From Pseudomonadota bacterium (GTDB lineage: Bacteria > Pseudomonadota > Gammaproteobacteria > Steroidobacterales > Steroidobacteraceae), in the NCBI GenBank assembly GCA_021792815.1, contig JAJYTX010000003.1, positions 1-52,023 on the forward strand: DNA of 52,023 bases, written 5' to 3'. Of this stretch, positions 17,442-25,641 are shown piece by piece; within the stretch, counting starts at the first letter, position 1; each line of letters begins with the position of its first letter. Made by a program: the position numbers and the translations under genes. The notes beneath the pieces were generated by a model. The model did no database searches, was not told the DNA's origin, and saw only the letters and a list, made by a program, of their open reading frames with translations.

Positions 17442-18836
17442 ATGCGATTGCACACTAGATTCCAGCTTGCGGCGGCAGTTGCGGCGATGACACTACTTGC
17501 GCCGGTGGCGCAGGCGGTGCCGAGCTTTGCGCGCCAGACCGGCATGGCCTGCGCGGCCTGCCACACTGTCTTTCCGGAGCTGACCCCCTTCGGACGCCAG
17601 TTCAAGGCGAACGGCTACGTGCTCGACAACCTTCGGCAGGTGCGGGCCGTGAGCAGCGCCCGCCAGCAGTTGCTGTCGCTCTCGAAGATCCCGGACCTGT
17701 CTGCCATGGTGCAGATCAACTACAGCCAGGTCGACAAGCGTGTGCCGACCCAAAGCGGGCCTGCGCAGGCCGGCACGACCGAATTCCCGCGGCAGCTGAG
17801 CCTGTTCTACGCTGGCAAGATCGCCCCGCACCTGGGGACTCTCGCCCAGATCACCTACACGAGCTTCCAGAACGACTTCAACATGGACAACACGGACGTG
17901 CGCTTCGCGAAGCTCGCCGTGCTGCCCGGGAAGAACACCCTGACATACGGAGTGGATCTCAATAACAACCCGACGGTGCAGGACCTGTGGAACGATACGC
18001 CGGCATGGGGTTTCCCCTGGTCGCACGCGAATGCGTCGGTGTCGCCCGTGGCGGACGTCCAGCTCGATGAGCAGCAGGCGCAGAATGTGGCGGGCCTCAC
18101 CGTATACGGCTTCTACGACCAGTCGCTCTATGTGGAGTTCGGCGGCTACCACTATGCCCCGCTCGGCCCGTCGAAGACCGACGGTCTGATCGACGCAAAC
18201 AACAGCAACGTGCTGCATGGCTTCTCGCCGTACTGGCGTGTGGCGTACGAGTACGACTGGAGCGCGAACTCCCTCGAGGTCGGAACCGTCGGGGAGGATT
18301 TCGAGGAGTACCCGGGTGGCGGTAAGCCGCTCGTGGGGCGCAAGAACACCTACCTCGACATCGGCGAGGACTTCCAATATCAGTACATCGGCGAGGACAA
18401 CATCTTCAGCGTCTTCGGCAGCCACATTCACGAGAGCATACACTGGGGCGCGAGCTACCCCGGTACCGCCAGCAACCTGAGGGACAATCTCACGGTGACG
18501 AGGCTCACGGGGAGTTATTACTACCGGCGCAAGTACGGCGCCCAGATCGGCTGGTTCGACACCACGGGCAGCACCGACAGGGGTGAGTATCCTCCCACCA
18601 CCTGCGCCATCGGGGTCGAACAGTCCTACTGCGGCGTGGTCACGAGCGCCAACGGCTCGCCCGACACCAACGGGCTCGTCGCTGAGCTCGATTATGTACC
18701 CTGGTACAACGTGGAACTCGTGGCCCAGTACACCGCCTACAACAAGTTCAACGGGGCCGGCAACAACTATGACGGCTTCGGCCGCAACGCCTCCGACAAT
18801 AACGTGCTGAACGTCATGTTGTGGTATGCATTTTGA
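17442..18836 (+). CDS. Outer-membrane beta-barrel protein with one N-terminal heme c site
   Basis: The 464-residue protein starts at ATG 17442 behind a strong ribosome binding site (AGGAGGG, 17430-17436). It has a signal peptide (LAAAVAAMTLLAPVAQA) and then, near mature residue 15, GMACAACHTVFPELTPFGRQ with a CAACH heme-attachment motif. The rest is a barrel-like series of short amphipathic strands ending NVLNVMLWYAF, with the C-terminal Phe typical of outer-membrane proteins. This architecture, usually annotated only as cytochrome c or porin, is consistent with heme at a periplasm-facing plug of an outer-membrane channel. A diheme cytochrome gene follows 8 bp downstream. Electron transfer across the outer membrane is an inference; no multiheme cytochrome is present. 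Confidence 0.72.
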   Translation: MRLHTRFQLAAAVAAMTLLAPVAQAVPSFARQTGMACAACHTVFPELTPFGRQFKANGYVLDNLRQVRAVSSARQQLLSLSKIPDLSAMVQINYSQVDKRVPTQSGPAQAGTTEFPRQLSLFYAGKIAPHLGTLAQITYTSFQNDFNMDNTDVRFAKLAVLPGKNTLTYGVDLNNNPTVQDLWNDTPAWGFPWSHANASVSPVADVQLDEQQAQNVAGLTVYGFYDQSLYVEFGGYHYAPLGPSKTDGLIDANNSNVLHGFSPYWRVAYEYDWSANSLEVGTVGEDFEEYPGGGKPLVGRKNTYLDIGEDFQYQYIGEDNIFSVFGSHIHESIHWGASYPGTASNLRDNLTVTRLTGSYYYRRKYGAQIGWFDTTGSTDRGEYPPTTCAIGVEQSYCGVVTSANGSPDTNGLVAELDYVPWYNVELVAQYTAYNKFNGAGNNYDGFGRNASDNNVLNVMLWYAF

Positions 18837-18844
18837 GGTGGATC

Positions 18845-19492
18845 ATGCGGATCGATAATCTGAAAGTCTGGTTGCATCGTGGTCTGCTCGCAGCCTCGGC
18901 GGCGGCGCTCGCCGCGGCGAGCGTCCCGGTCCTTGCGCAGGGGGCGTACACGCCCCCGTCGCAGGCACGGGCGCTCGCGATCGGGGTCTGCAGCACCTGT
19001 CACGGGGTCGATGGCAATAGCAAGAATCCGATGTTCCCGCGGCTCGCCGGCCAGCACGCCTGGTACCTCGAGCAGCAGCTGAAGGAGTTCCGCGATCACA
19101 CCCGCGGCGATCCGTACGCGGTGGCCTACATGTACGGCATGGCGGGCGAGCTGTCCAATGCCACCATCGCCGCCCTGGCGCAGTATTTCTCGCACCAGAC
19201 GCCCGGTCCCGGCACACCCCATCCGGCGGCGGTGATCGCCGAGGGCAGTGAGATATACCATCACGGCATCCCTTCCCAGGGTCTGCCGGCGTGCGCCGCG
19301 TGCCACGGACCGCAGGGGCTTGGCAGCAAGGTCTTTCCACGCCTCGCCGGTCAGCACGCCGAGTACATCCTCAAGCAGCTCGCCGCCTTCCGCAGCAACA
19401 TGCGCAAGGTCGCCATCATGCACGGGGTGGCCTCGACGCTGCACGACGGACAGATGAAGGCGGTGGCCGACTACTTGGAATCGTTGCCGTAA
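18845..19492 (+). CDS. Diheme cytochrome c (c4/c553 type)
   Basis: A 215-residue periplasmic protein with signal peptide (LLAASAAALAAASVPVLAQG). Two c-type domains follow: VCSTCHGVDGNSKNPMFPRL and ACAACHGPQGLGSKVFPRL, each with CXXCH and a matching LAGQHA helix (QHAWYLEQQL and QHAEYILKQL). Distal methionines are likely in YMYGMAG and IMHGVAS. The two-domain layout matches cytochrome c4, which carries electrons to terminal oxidases. Its gene sits 8 bp after the heme-barrel gene, so the pair is one operon, closed by a terminator at 19541-19582. The ATG at 18845 is preferred over the upstream frame extension because of the signal peptide. Confidence 0.93.
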   Translation: MRIDNLKVWLHRGLLAASAAALAAASVPVLAQGAYTPPSQARALAIGVCSTCHGVDGNSKNPMFPRLAGQHAWYLEQQLKEFRDHTRGDPYAVAYMYGMAGELSNATIAALAQYFSHQTPGPGTPHPAAVIAEGSEIYHHGIPSQGLPACAACHGPQGLGSKVFPRLAGQHAEYILKQLAAFRSNMRKVAIMHGVASTLHDGQMKAVADYLESLP

Positions 19493-19512
19493 CAACCCCC
19501 GTAACGGCACGA

Positions 19513-19534
19513 CGCCGGCCGGTGACGGCCGGCG
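19513..19534. repeat. Perfect GC-rich hairpin after the cytochrome operon
   Basis: CGCCGGCC-GGTGAC-GGCCGGCG forms a perfect 8-bp stem 20 bp after the cytochrome stop, without a T-tract. It may stabilise the 3' end of the mRNA upstream of the true terminator at 19541. Confidence 0.4.
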
Positions 19535-19540
19535 GTTATG

Positions 19541-19582
19541 CGGGGCCTGTCGTGTTTGCCACGGCCGGCCCCGTGATTTTTT
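19541..19582 (+). terminator. Rho-independent terminator of the heme-barrel/cytochrome operon
   Basis: CGGGGCC (19541-19547) pairs with GGCCCCG (19567-19573), and six T residues follow at 19577-19582. It lies 48 bp after the diheme cytochrome stop. The 19-base loop is long, but GGCC pairs inside it could shorten it. Confidence 0.55.
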
Positions 19583-19657
19583 CGCCGTCCCGAGGGGCTT
19601 GCTCCATCCGGAAACGCTGTGCCCGCATGCGCGTCAGTCTTTCAGCGCCTGCGCCCG

Positions 19658-19879
19658 TCAGTCCAACGCTCCGCGCTCGATCTCGCGCAGAAAGTCCCTG
19701 ATATCGCCCGCTGAGCACTCCCCGGCGGCGAGCATGGCACGCAGCAACGCCTCGAGGTGCGTGCCCATCGCCCCGGCGAGCGCCCCTGGCGGGTGGCGCT
19801 CGAGGTGGAGGATGAGCTCATCGAGCGCCTCGATGCACTCCTCGACTGGCTCCTCGCAGCGTGCGGTCGCTAAGGGCAT
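19658..19879 (-). CDS. Small acidic helical protein divergent from the conjugation module
   Basis: A 73-residue protein starting MPLATARCEEPVEECIEALD and predicted almost entirely helical (LDELILHLERHP, THLEALLRAMLAAGE, IRDFLREIERGALD). The ATG at 19879 is preferred; codons upstream to 19972 look untranslated. It is transcribed away from ssb and the virB genes, the usual position of a small regulator or fertility-control protein. No helix-turn-helix signature is evident, so a DNA-binding role is not shown. No family is recognised. Confidence 0.5.
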   Translation of the reverse strand: MPLATARCEEPVEECIEALDELILHLERHPPGALAGAMGTHLEALLRAMLAAGECSAGDIRDFLREIERGALD

Positions 19880-20055
19880 GGAACGGCTCCTCACACCATC
19901 TGGGTGACCGAGAGGATACCCCCCTCGGGTCCGCCCGGGCGCAAGGAGGCGCATTTCTCCACAAACACGCACGCAAACGCGATTTCAATTCCGGCGGGGA
20001 TTCCTAGACTGTTGTGTAGTGCCACCGGGGCACCGACCACCACGGAGACCCTCAC

Positions 20056-20448
20056 ATGAACAGCTTCATGCTCACCGCCATCGGCAATCTAGCGCGCGAT
20101 CCGGAGCTCACCGTCAAAGGTGAGACCACCTACGCCAGGCTCTGCCTGATCGGCAACGATTACGCGGGCCGGGACGAGGACGGCGCGGAGCGCGAGATCA
20201 CCACCAGCATCTGGTTCGTCGCCTTCGGCGCCCTCGGGGAGGCGATCGGGCGCACCGCGCGCAAGGGCGATCAGCTCATCCTCTCGGCGCAGGTGCGCGC
20301 GGACACCTGGATCGACAAGCAGGGCGAGCGCCGCTACGACCATTCCTTCATCGTGCAGGGGTTCAGGTTCGGTGCTCCCGGGAGGGCGCGGCGCGAGGAG
20401 TTCTCGGCCGCCGCCGAGCAGCCGCAACCGCTCGTTGCAGGCGCCTGA
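20056..20448 (+). CDS. ssb: Single-stranded DNA-binding protein of the conjugation module
   Basis: A 130-residue OB-fold protein: MNSFMLTAIGNLARDPELTV at the start, TSIWFVAFGALGEAIGRTARKGDQL in the middle and a short Ala/Gln-rich tail (EQPQPLVAGA). It is shorter than chromosomal SSB and lacks the acidic DDDIPF-type C-terminal tip used to recruit repair and replication proteins. This is common for SSB-like proteins of plasmids and integrative elements, which coat transferred single strands. It is the first gene of the virB strand, with a Shine-Dalgarno GGAGAC (20043-20048). A 5-bp hairpin (20019-20033, GTGCC/GGCAC) lies in the leader. Confidence 0.9.
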   Translation: MNSFMLTAIGNLARDPELTVKGETTYARLCLIGNDYAGRDEDGAEREITTSIWFVAFGALGEAIGRTARKGDQLILSAQVRADTWIDKQGERRYDHSFIVQGFRFGAPGRARREEFSAAAEQPQPLVAGA

Positions 20449-20523
20449 AGCCCCTGTGCCGTTCGGGCAGCCCGGTCCTCGCGCGGACCGGGCACCGGCC
20501 TCATCCTCGCCCCGGGAGTCGCC

Positions 20524-20829
20524 ATGATCCGCACGCTCACCGTCCTCGCCCGTCCCGCGCTGCTTGCCGCGGCGCTCGCGATCCTCCTCGCGCTGCCTCA
20601 ATCCGCTCTCGCCCAGGCCTCGCCGTTTCTCACCGGCGCCACCGCGCTCGAGAGCAACATTCTCGCCTGGCTCACGCCGATCGCCGTCATTCTCGTGATG
20701 GTGCTCGGCGCCATGGCGATGGCGAACCGCATCTCCTGGGGCTGGTGCATCGCGGCCATCCTCGGTATCGCGATCGCCTTCGGCGCGCCGCAGATCGTCT
20801 CCTGGGTGCGCGGCATGTTTGGGGTGTGA
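20524..20829 (+). CDS. virB2: T4SS major pilin, VirB2/TrbC family
   Basis: A 101-residue protein with a long signal segment (VLARPALLAAALAILLALPQSALAQA) and two membrane helices (ILAWLTPIAVILVMVLGAMAM and WGWCIAAILGIAIAFGAPQIV), the VirB2/TrbC layout. The processed pilin assembles into the conjugative pilus. It lies between ssb and virB3 in canonical order. Confidence 0.92.
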   Translation: MIRTLTVLARPALLAAALAILLALPQSALAQASPFLTGATALESNILAWLTPIAVILVMVLGAMAMANRISWGWCIAAILGIAIAFGAPQIVSWVRGMFGV

Positions 20830-20844
20830 GGGAGGGGCGGCATC

Positions 20845-21240
20845 ATGACTCGCGCATCTTTTGCGCTCACGGCCGATCCGCTGTTCGTCGGCGCGACCCG
20901 GCCGCCGATGCGCTGGGGGGTCACCTATTCGGCACTGCTCGCCAACCTGGTGTGCACGCTCGAGACGTTCCTTGTCACCCGCAACCTCCTGACGTTGCTC
21001 ATCAGCCTGCCCGTGCACGGCGTGAGCGCATTGCTCTGCGCACGGGATGCGCGCTTCTTCGATCTCGCGCTGCTCGCGGCGCGCACACGCCTGCCCGCGT
21101 GGCTCGCCAACCGGCGGCTGTGGCGGGCGGTGAGCTACTCCCCGTTGCCGATTGACCCGCCGGATGCGCGCGGGCGGCGGCGGGCGATTCCCCAACCGGT
21201 ATGGTGGGAGCGCCGTGCCCGGGAGATCTTCCCATGCTGA
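20845..21240 (+). CDS. virB3: T4SS inner-membrane protein VirB3
   Basis: A 131-residue protein with the VirB3 N-terminal hallmark: ADPLFVGATRPPMRWGVTYS, followed by two adjacent hydrophobic stretches (ALLANLVCTLETFLV, LLTLLISLPVHGVSALL). The tail is longer than usual, with about 55 basic residues after the membrane part. VirB3 sits in the inner-membrane complex with VirB4. It is preceded by GAGGGAGGGG as ribosome binding site, and its stop overlaps the virB4 start (ATGCTGA). Confidence 0.9.
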   Translation: MTRASFALTADPLFVGATRPPMRWGVTYSALLANLVCTLETFLVTRNLLTLLISLPVHGVSALLCARDARFFDLALLAARTRLPAWLANRRLWRAVSYSPLPIDPPDARGRRRAIPQPVWWERRAREIFPC

Positions 21241-23681
21241 GGTCGCTGCCTTCGGCGCTGCGCCGCGAGCTGACGGCGGAACGCTATATTCCCTACAGCG
21301 TGCACGTGGCTCGCGATGTCCTCAGGACCGTCTCCGGGGACTACCTGCAGGTATTTCGCCTCGGCGGGGCGAGTTTCGAGAGCGCCGATGCCGAGCAGAT
21401 CAACCAGTGGCACGAGCGACTCAACGTGCTGTGGCGCAATGTGGCCGATCCCGCCGTTGCGCTCTGGGCGCACACCGTGCGCCGGCGCGAAAGCGCGCCG
21501 CTGCCCGCCGCGGACGAGACCGGCTTCGCCGGCCGGCTCTACGGACACTACAGCCGGCGCTTGTCCACCGAGCGGCTCATGGTCAACGAGCTGTATCTGT
21601 CGGTGCTGTATCGACCGGCCGCGGGACGCGCGCGCCACCTGCTCTCGCGGGCGCTCTCGCGGGCGCAGCCGGCCGCCTCGCGCCTCGAGCTCACCGACGC
21701 GCTCGAGGCGTGCGAGCGCCTCGCCCAGACCCTGCGGGCCGCGCTCTCGCACTATGAGCCGCAGCCCCTTGGCTGCTACCGCGACTCGGGCCGTTGGTGC
21801 TCCTCGACGCTCGAGTTCCTGGGGCTGCTCGTCAACGGCGAGGCGCGTCGCGTGCCGCTGCCGCGCGGCCCGTTGAGTGCGGCGCTCGCCACCACAAGGC
21901 TGTACTTCGGCAACGAGGTCATCGAGTACCGTCCGGTCAGCGGGTCGCGCGCGGGCGCCGTGCTCGGCATCAAGGAGTATCCGACGCCGAGCGTGCCCGG
22001 CATGCTCGATGCGCTGCTCGCCGCGCCGTTTGCCTTCGTGCTCAGCCAGTCGTTTGCGTTCCTCACCAAGGCAAGCGGTCAGGCGCTGCTCACCCGACAG
22101 ATCAACCGCATGGCCAATGCGGGCGACTTCGCGGTCTCGCAGGCCGAGGCGCTCGCGGATGCGCTCGATGCGCTCACCAGCAACGAGTTCGTCATGGGTG
22201 ATCACCATCTGTCGCTGCAGGTGATCTGCGAGCTCGATTCGAGCGAGGCGGCCGGTCCTTCGGGGCGGCTGCGCTCGCTGGAGCAGCACCTGGCTCAGGC
22301 GCGCGCCATGCTTGCCGACACCGGAATGGCGGTGGCTCGGGAGGACCTCGCGCTGGAGGCGGCATTCTGGGCGCAGCTGCCCGGCAACTTCGCGTTCCGT
22401 CCACGCAAGGCGCCGATCACCTCGCGCAACTTCGCCGCGCTCGCTCCCTTTCACAACTATCCCTCGGGACGGGCCGCCGGCAACCATTGGGGAGATGCGC
22501 TCGCGCTGCTGCAGACGCGGGCCCATTCCGCCTATCATTTCTCGCTTCACGCCGCCTCGGCGGCCGGTGGCCGGACCGATACCGGGCATACCTTCATCTG
22601 CGGCCCGACGGGCTCGGGCAAGACGGTGCTGGTCGGCTTCCTGGTGGCGATGCTCGCGCGCTCGGGAGCCACGCAGGTGGTGCTCGACAAGGACCGCGGG
22701 CTCGAGATCCTCGTGCGCGCTCTGCGCGGGCAGTACCTGCGGTTGCGCAACGGTGAGCCCACCGGCTTCAATCCCCTGGCCCTGCCCGCAGGTCCCGCAC
22801 ACCTCGAGTTCCTTCGCGACTGGCTGCAGCTGCTCGCGCGCCCCGGCGGGGGACGCTCGCTCTCGGTGCGCGAGCGCGAGGATCTCGAGCAGGCGCTGCG
22901 CGGGGTGCTGGCGCTCGCGCCGGAGGCGCGGCGGCTATCGAGGCTGCTCGAGTTCCTCGATCCGACCGATCCGGAGGGCGTCCATGCGCGCCTCGCGCCC
23001 TGGTGTGAGGAGGCGAGCGGGGAGTATGCCTGGGTGTTCGACAATCCCGCCGACTCGGTGGTGCGGCGCTTGTACGGCGCACAGGTTCTCGGCTTTGATG
23101 TCACGGACTTTCTCGACAACCCGCGCTGCCGCGCGCCCATCACGCTTTACCTGTTTCACCTGGTGCGCCAGATGCTCGATGGGAGGCGCCTCGTGTGCTG
23201 GATGGATGAGTTTTGGCGCCTGCTCGAGGACCCGGCGTTCGAGCGCTTCGCCAAGGAGGGGCCGAAGACATGGCGCAAGTTGAACGGCGTGATGGCGCTT
23301 GCCACTCAGAGCGCGAGCGATGTGCTGCAGAGCCGCATCAGCCGCACGATCATCGAGCAGACCCCGACCAAGATCTTCTTTCCGAACGCTGCCGCCTCGG
23401 AGGAGGAGTACCTGCAGGGCCTCGGCCTGACGCATCGCGAGCTCGCCCTCATCCGCGATGAGCTCGATCCCGGCGAGCACGCCTTTCTCGTCAAGCAGGG
23501 CCATCAGAGCGTGGTCTGCCGGCTCGACCTGGCAGGCCTCGGACGCGAGGTGCAGGTCATCTCGGCCCGCGCCGCCGGACTCGAGCGGCTGGAGCGTCTG
23601 ATGCGCGAGCGTGGCGCCGATCCGGATGCCTGGCTCGATGAGTTCCTGGCGCCCGGGGGCTCGGGCCCGGGCGGTGCGTGA
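21234..23681 (+). CDS. virB4: T4SS ATPase VirB4
   Basis: An 815-residue ATPase. The N-terminal domain (VSGDYLQVFRLGGASFESAD, then WAHTVRRRE) is the CagE/TrbE/VirB family domain. The C-terminal motor has Walker A GPTGSGKT at residues 457-464 and Walker B VCWMDEFWRLLED around D658-E659, followed by ALATQSASDVLQSRI and NAAASEEEYLQ. VirB4 drives pilus biogenesis and substrate translocation at the inner membrane. ATG 21234 is chosen because it overlaps the virB3 stop and gives the expected N-terminus. Confidence 0.96.
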   Translation: MLRSLPSALRRELTAERYIPYSVHVARDVLRTVSGDYLQVFRLGGASFESADAEQINQWHERLNVLWRNVADPAVALWAHTVRRRESAPLPAADETGFAGRLYGHYSRRLSTERLMVNELYLSVLYRPAAGRARHLLSRALSRAQPAASRLELTDALEACERLAQTLRAALSHYEPQPLGCYRDSGRWCSSTLEFLGLLVNGEARRVPLPRGPLSAALATTRLYFGNEVIEYRPVSGSRAGAVLGIKEYPTPSVPGMLDALLAAPFAFVLSQSFAFLTKASGQALLTRQINRMANAGDFAVSQAEALADALDALTSNEFVMGDHHLSLQVICELDSSEAAGPSGRLRSLEQHLAQARAMLADTGMAVAREDLALEAAFWAQLPGNFAFRPRKAPITSRNFAALAPFHNYPSGRAAGNHWGDALALLQTRAHSAYHFSLHAASAAGGRTDTGHTFICGPTGSGKTVLVGFLVAMLARSGATQVVLDKDRGLEILVRALRGQYLRLRNGEPTGFNPLALPAGPAHLEFLRDWLQLLARPGGGRSLSVREREDLEQALRGVLALAPEARRLSRLLEFLDPTDPEGVHARLAPWCEEASGEYAWVFDNPADSVVRRLYGAQVLGFDVTDFLDNPRCRAPITLYLFHLVRQMLDGRRLVCWMDEFWRLLEDPAFERFAKEGPKTWRKLNGVMALATQSASDVLQSRISRTIIEQTPTKIFFPNAAASEEEYLQGLGLTHRELALIRDELDPGEHAFLVKQGHQSVVCRLDLAGLGREVQVISARAAGLERLERLMRERGADPDAWLDEFLAPGGSGPGGA

Positions 23682-23697
23682 AGCGGGAGGTCATGTC

Positions 23698-24402
23698 ATG
23701 CGCAAGACTGCTCTTTTCTCCATCATTCTTCTGCCGTCCCTGGTGACCGCGATCGCGCACGCACAGTGGGCGGTGATCGATGTCGCGGCGGTTACGCGTC
23801 TCACCACCGAGGTGCGCACGCTGGAACAGGCCCTCACCACCGAGCGCCAGACCCTCGCCGGCACCCGTGAGCAGCTTGCCGCCATGACCGGCAACCGGGG
23901 CATGGGAGGGTTGCTCGCCAACGTGCGGCGCAACTACCTGCCCACCGACTGGGCGCAGCTCTCCGCGGCGCTCGGCGGCACGAGCGCATCTTATGGGACG
24001 CTCGCGGCCGGTGTGCGGGAGGCGCTCGCCGAGGACGCCGTGCTCAGCCCGGCGCAGCTCGGGGCGCTCTCACAGCCCGCTCGCGCGCAGATCCTCTCGG
24101 ATCGGCGCACGGCGGCGCTGCTGCAGGCGATCTCCCGCGAAGCGCTCGCGAACTCGAGCGGCCGGTTCGTCCTGCTGCGCCAGCTGATCGACACGATCGG
24201 CCGGGCGCACGACCAGAAGGCGATCCTTGACCTCACCGCGCGCATCGTCGCCGAGCAGGCCATGCTCGAGAACGAGCAGACCAAGCTGCGCGTGCTGTTC
24301 GCCACGGCCGAGGCCGAGCGCTGGGCCGATGAGGAGCGCGCGCATGAGCGCGCCATCGCCGCACAGGGGGAGTTCGCGACGCGTTTCCAGCCGACACCCT
24401 GA
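23698..24402 (+). CDS. virB5: T4SS minor pilus subunit VirB5
   Basis: A 234-residue exported protein with signal peptide MRKTALFSIILLPSLVTAIA. The mature part opens QWAVIDVAAVTRLTTEVRTL, typical of VirB5/TrbJ, followed by long helices (TLEQALTTERQTLAGTREQ) and a central NYLPTDWAQLSAALGG segment. VirB5 caps the pilus tip. It lies between virB4 (16 bp) and virB6 (18 bp). Sequence conservation of this family is low, so position contributes to the call. Confidence 0.87.
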   Translation: MRKTALFSIILLPSLVTAIAHAQWAVIDVAAVTRLTTEVRTLEQALTTERQTLAGTREQLAAMTGNRGMGGLLANVRRNYLPTDWAQLSAALGGTSASYGTLAAGVREALAEDAVLSPAQLGALSQPARAQILSDRRTAALLQAISREALANSSGRFVLLRQLIDTIGRAHDQKAILDLTARIVAEQAMLENEQTKLRVLFATAEAERWADEERAHERAIAAQGEFATRFQPTP

Positions 24403-24420
24403 GGGGGCGGTGAGGACGGC

Positions 24421-25437
24421 ATGGGCTTCTTTCAAACCTTCTGGACCTGGCTCAACGGCGAGCTTGCGAGCTACATCGGCTCGAGCACCGCCCGGGTCGC
24501 CTCGGCGATCGAGCCCGCGGCGATCGCCTTGGGCGCGGTGTACGTCATGGCGTGGGGCTACCTGATGCTCACCGGGCGTATCGAGGAGCCCGTCGCCGCG
24601 GGCTTGAAGCGCATCGTGACGCTCGCCGTGGTGCTCGGCGTGGGCCTGCACCTTTGGTTGTACAACACGCTGCTCGTCGACACCTTCTACCGGGCCCCGG
24701 CCGAGCTCGCCGCGCAGGTGGTGGGCGCGCGCGATCCGATCCGCACCCTGGATGCGATCTGGAACCAGGGAGGGGAGGTGGCAAGCCTCCTGTACGACAA
24801 GAGCCACTGGTGGAGCAACTGGGGTTTTGGCATCGCAGGCGTCACGGTCTGGCTGCTCGTGGGGCTGCTGTGCGTCTACACCATGTTTCTGCTGGCGCTC
24901 TCGAGCGTCGCGCTCTCGGTGCTGCTCGCCCTGGGGCCGTTGTTCATCGTCCTGTTTCTGTTCGATGCCACCCGACGGCTTTTCGAGGCCTGGATCGCCC
25001 AGCTCGCCAACTACGCGCTCATCACGATCCTGACGGTGATGGTTGCCGCGCTGATGCTGCACCTGGTGGCCTCCTATGCGCGCCAGACCGCAGCCCTCGG
25101 CAGCGCGCTCGACACCGTGGACGCGCTCGATCTGCTGCTGGTGACGGCGCTGGTGTTCCTGTTCATGCGCCAGGTCATGCCGATCGCCGCCGGGCTTGCC
25201 GGCGGCGTGGCGCTCACGACATTCGGGCTGCCCGGCCGCACCCTCGGCTGGGGCGCGCGCAAGGTCACGTTCGGCGCGACGAAGGTCATCGCGCCGGGTG
25301 TGGCGGTAGTCGGAGGAGCTCTCCTCTCGTCCGCGCGCGAGCGCTCTCGGAAGGCGCGTGCGCGCGCCGAGGAGCAACGGTCGCAGCAGGGTGTGCCGTG
25401 GCAGGGGACTGCGGCGGCCGGGGATTCGTGGGACTGA
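24421..25437 (+). CDS. virB6: T4SS polytopic channel protein VirB6
   Basis: A 338-residue inner-membrane protein with several hydrophobic segments (AIALGAVYVMAWGYLML, IVTLAVVLGVGLHLWLY, VTVWLLVGLLCVYTMFLLAL, LLALGPLFIVLFLFD, LITILTVMVAALMLHLVAS, LLLVTALVFLFMRQ) and the VirB6/TrbL family segment LGPLFIVLFLFDATRRLFEA. The basic, Gln/Arg-rich tail is cytoplasmic. VirB6 forms the inner-membrane channel for DNA transfer. The gene lies between virB5 and a VirB7-like lipoprotein. Confidence 0.93.
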   Translation: MGFFQTFWTWLNGELASYIGSSTARVASAIEPAAIALGAVYVMAWGYLMLTGRIEEPVAAGLKRIVTLAVVLGVGLHLWLYNTLLVDTFYRAPAELAAQVVGARDPIRTLDAIWNQGGEVASLLYDKSHWWSNWGFGIAGVTVWLLVGLLCVYTMFLLALSSVALSVLLALGPLFIVLFLFDATRRLFEAWIAQLANYALITILTVMVAALMLHLVASYARQTAALGSALDTVDALDLLLVTALVFLFMRQVMPIAAGLAGGVALTTFGLPGRTLGWGARKVTFGATKVIAPGVAVVGGALLSSARERSRKARARAEEQRSQQGVPWQGTAAAGDSWD

Positions 25438-25455
25438 TCTCAACGAGGTGTCAAC

Positions 25456-25641
25456 ATGAGACCATGGTTCGTCCTCGCGGCGCTCCTGGCGCTGTCCTCC
25501 TGCGCCGCCGGTCCGCGCTGCGATACGCATCTTACGCCCATCAACGCCTCGGTGTTGCGCCGGGCCGCGGCATCGGGCGCCGCACCCCTCCTGCCGGGAC
25601 GGCACGCCTCGCGGCGCGGCGGGCGCGGAGGCCGATCGTGA
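25456..25641 (+). CDS. virB7: VirB7-like T4SS lipoprotein
   Basis: A 61-residue protein with MRPWFVLAALLALSSCAAG, a signal peptide with lipobox LSSC, and a short mature part (CAAGPRCDTHLTPINAS) followed by an Arg/Gly-rich end. The second cysteine could form a disulfide with VirB9, as in Agrobacterium. It stabilises the outer-membrane core complex. The stop overlaps the GTG start of virB8 (GTGA). Confidence 0.8.
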   Translation: MRPWFVLAALLALSSCAAGPRCDTHLTPINASVLRRAAASGAAPLLPGRHASRRGGRGGRS

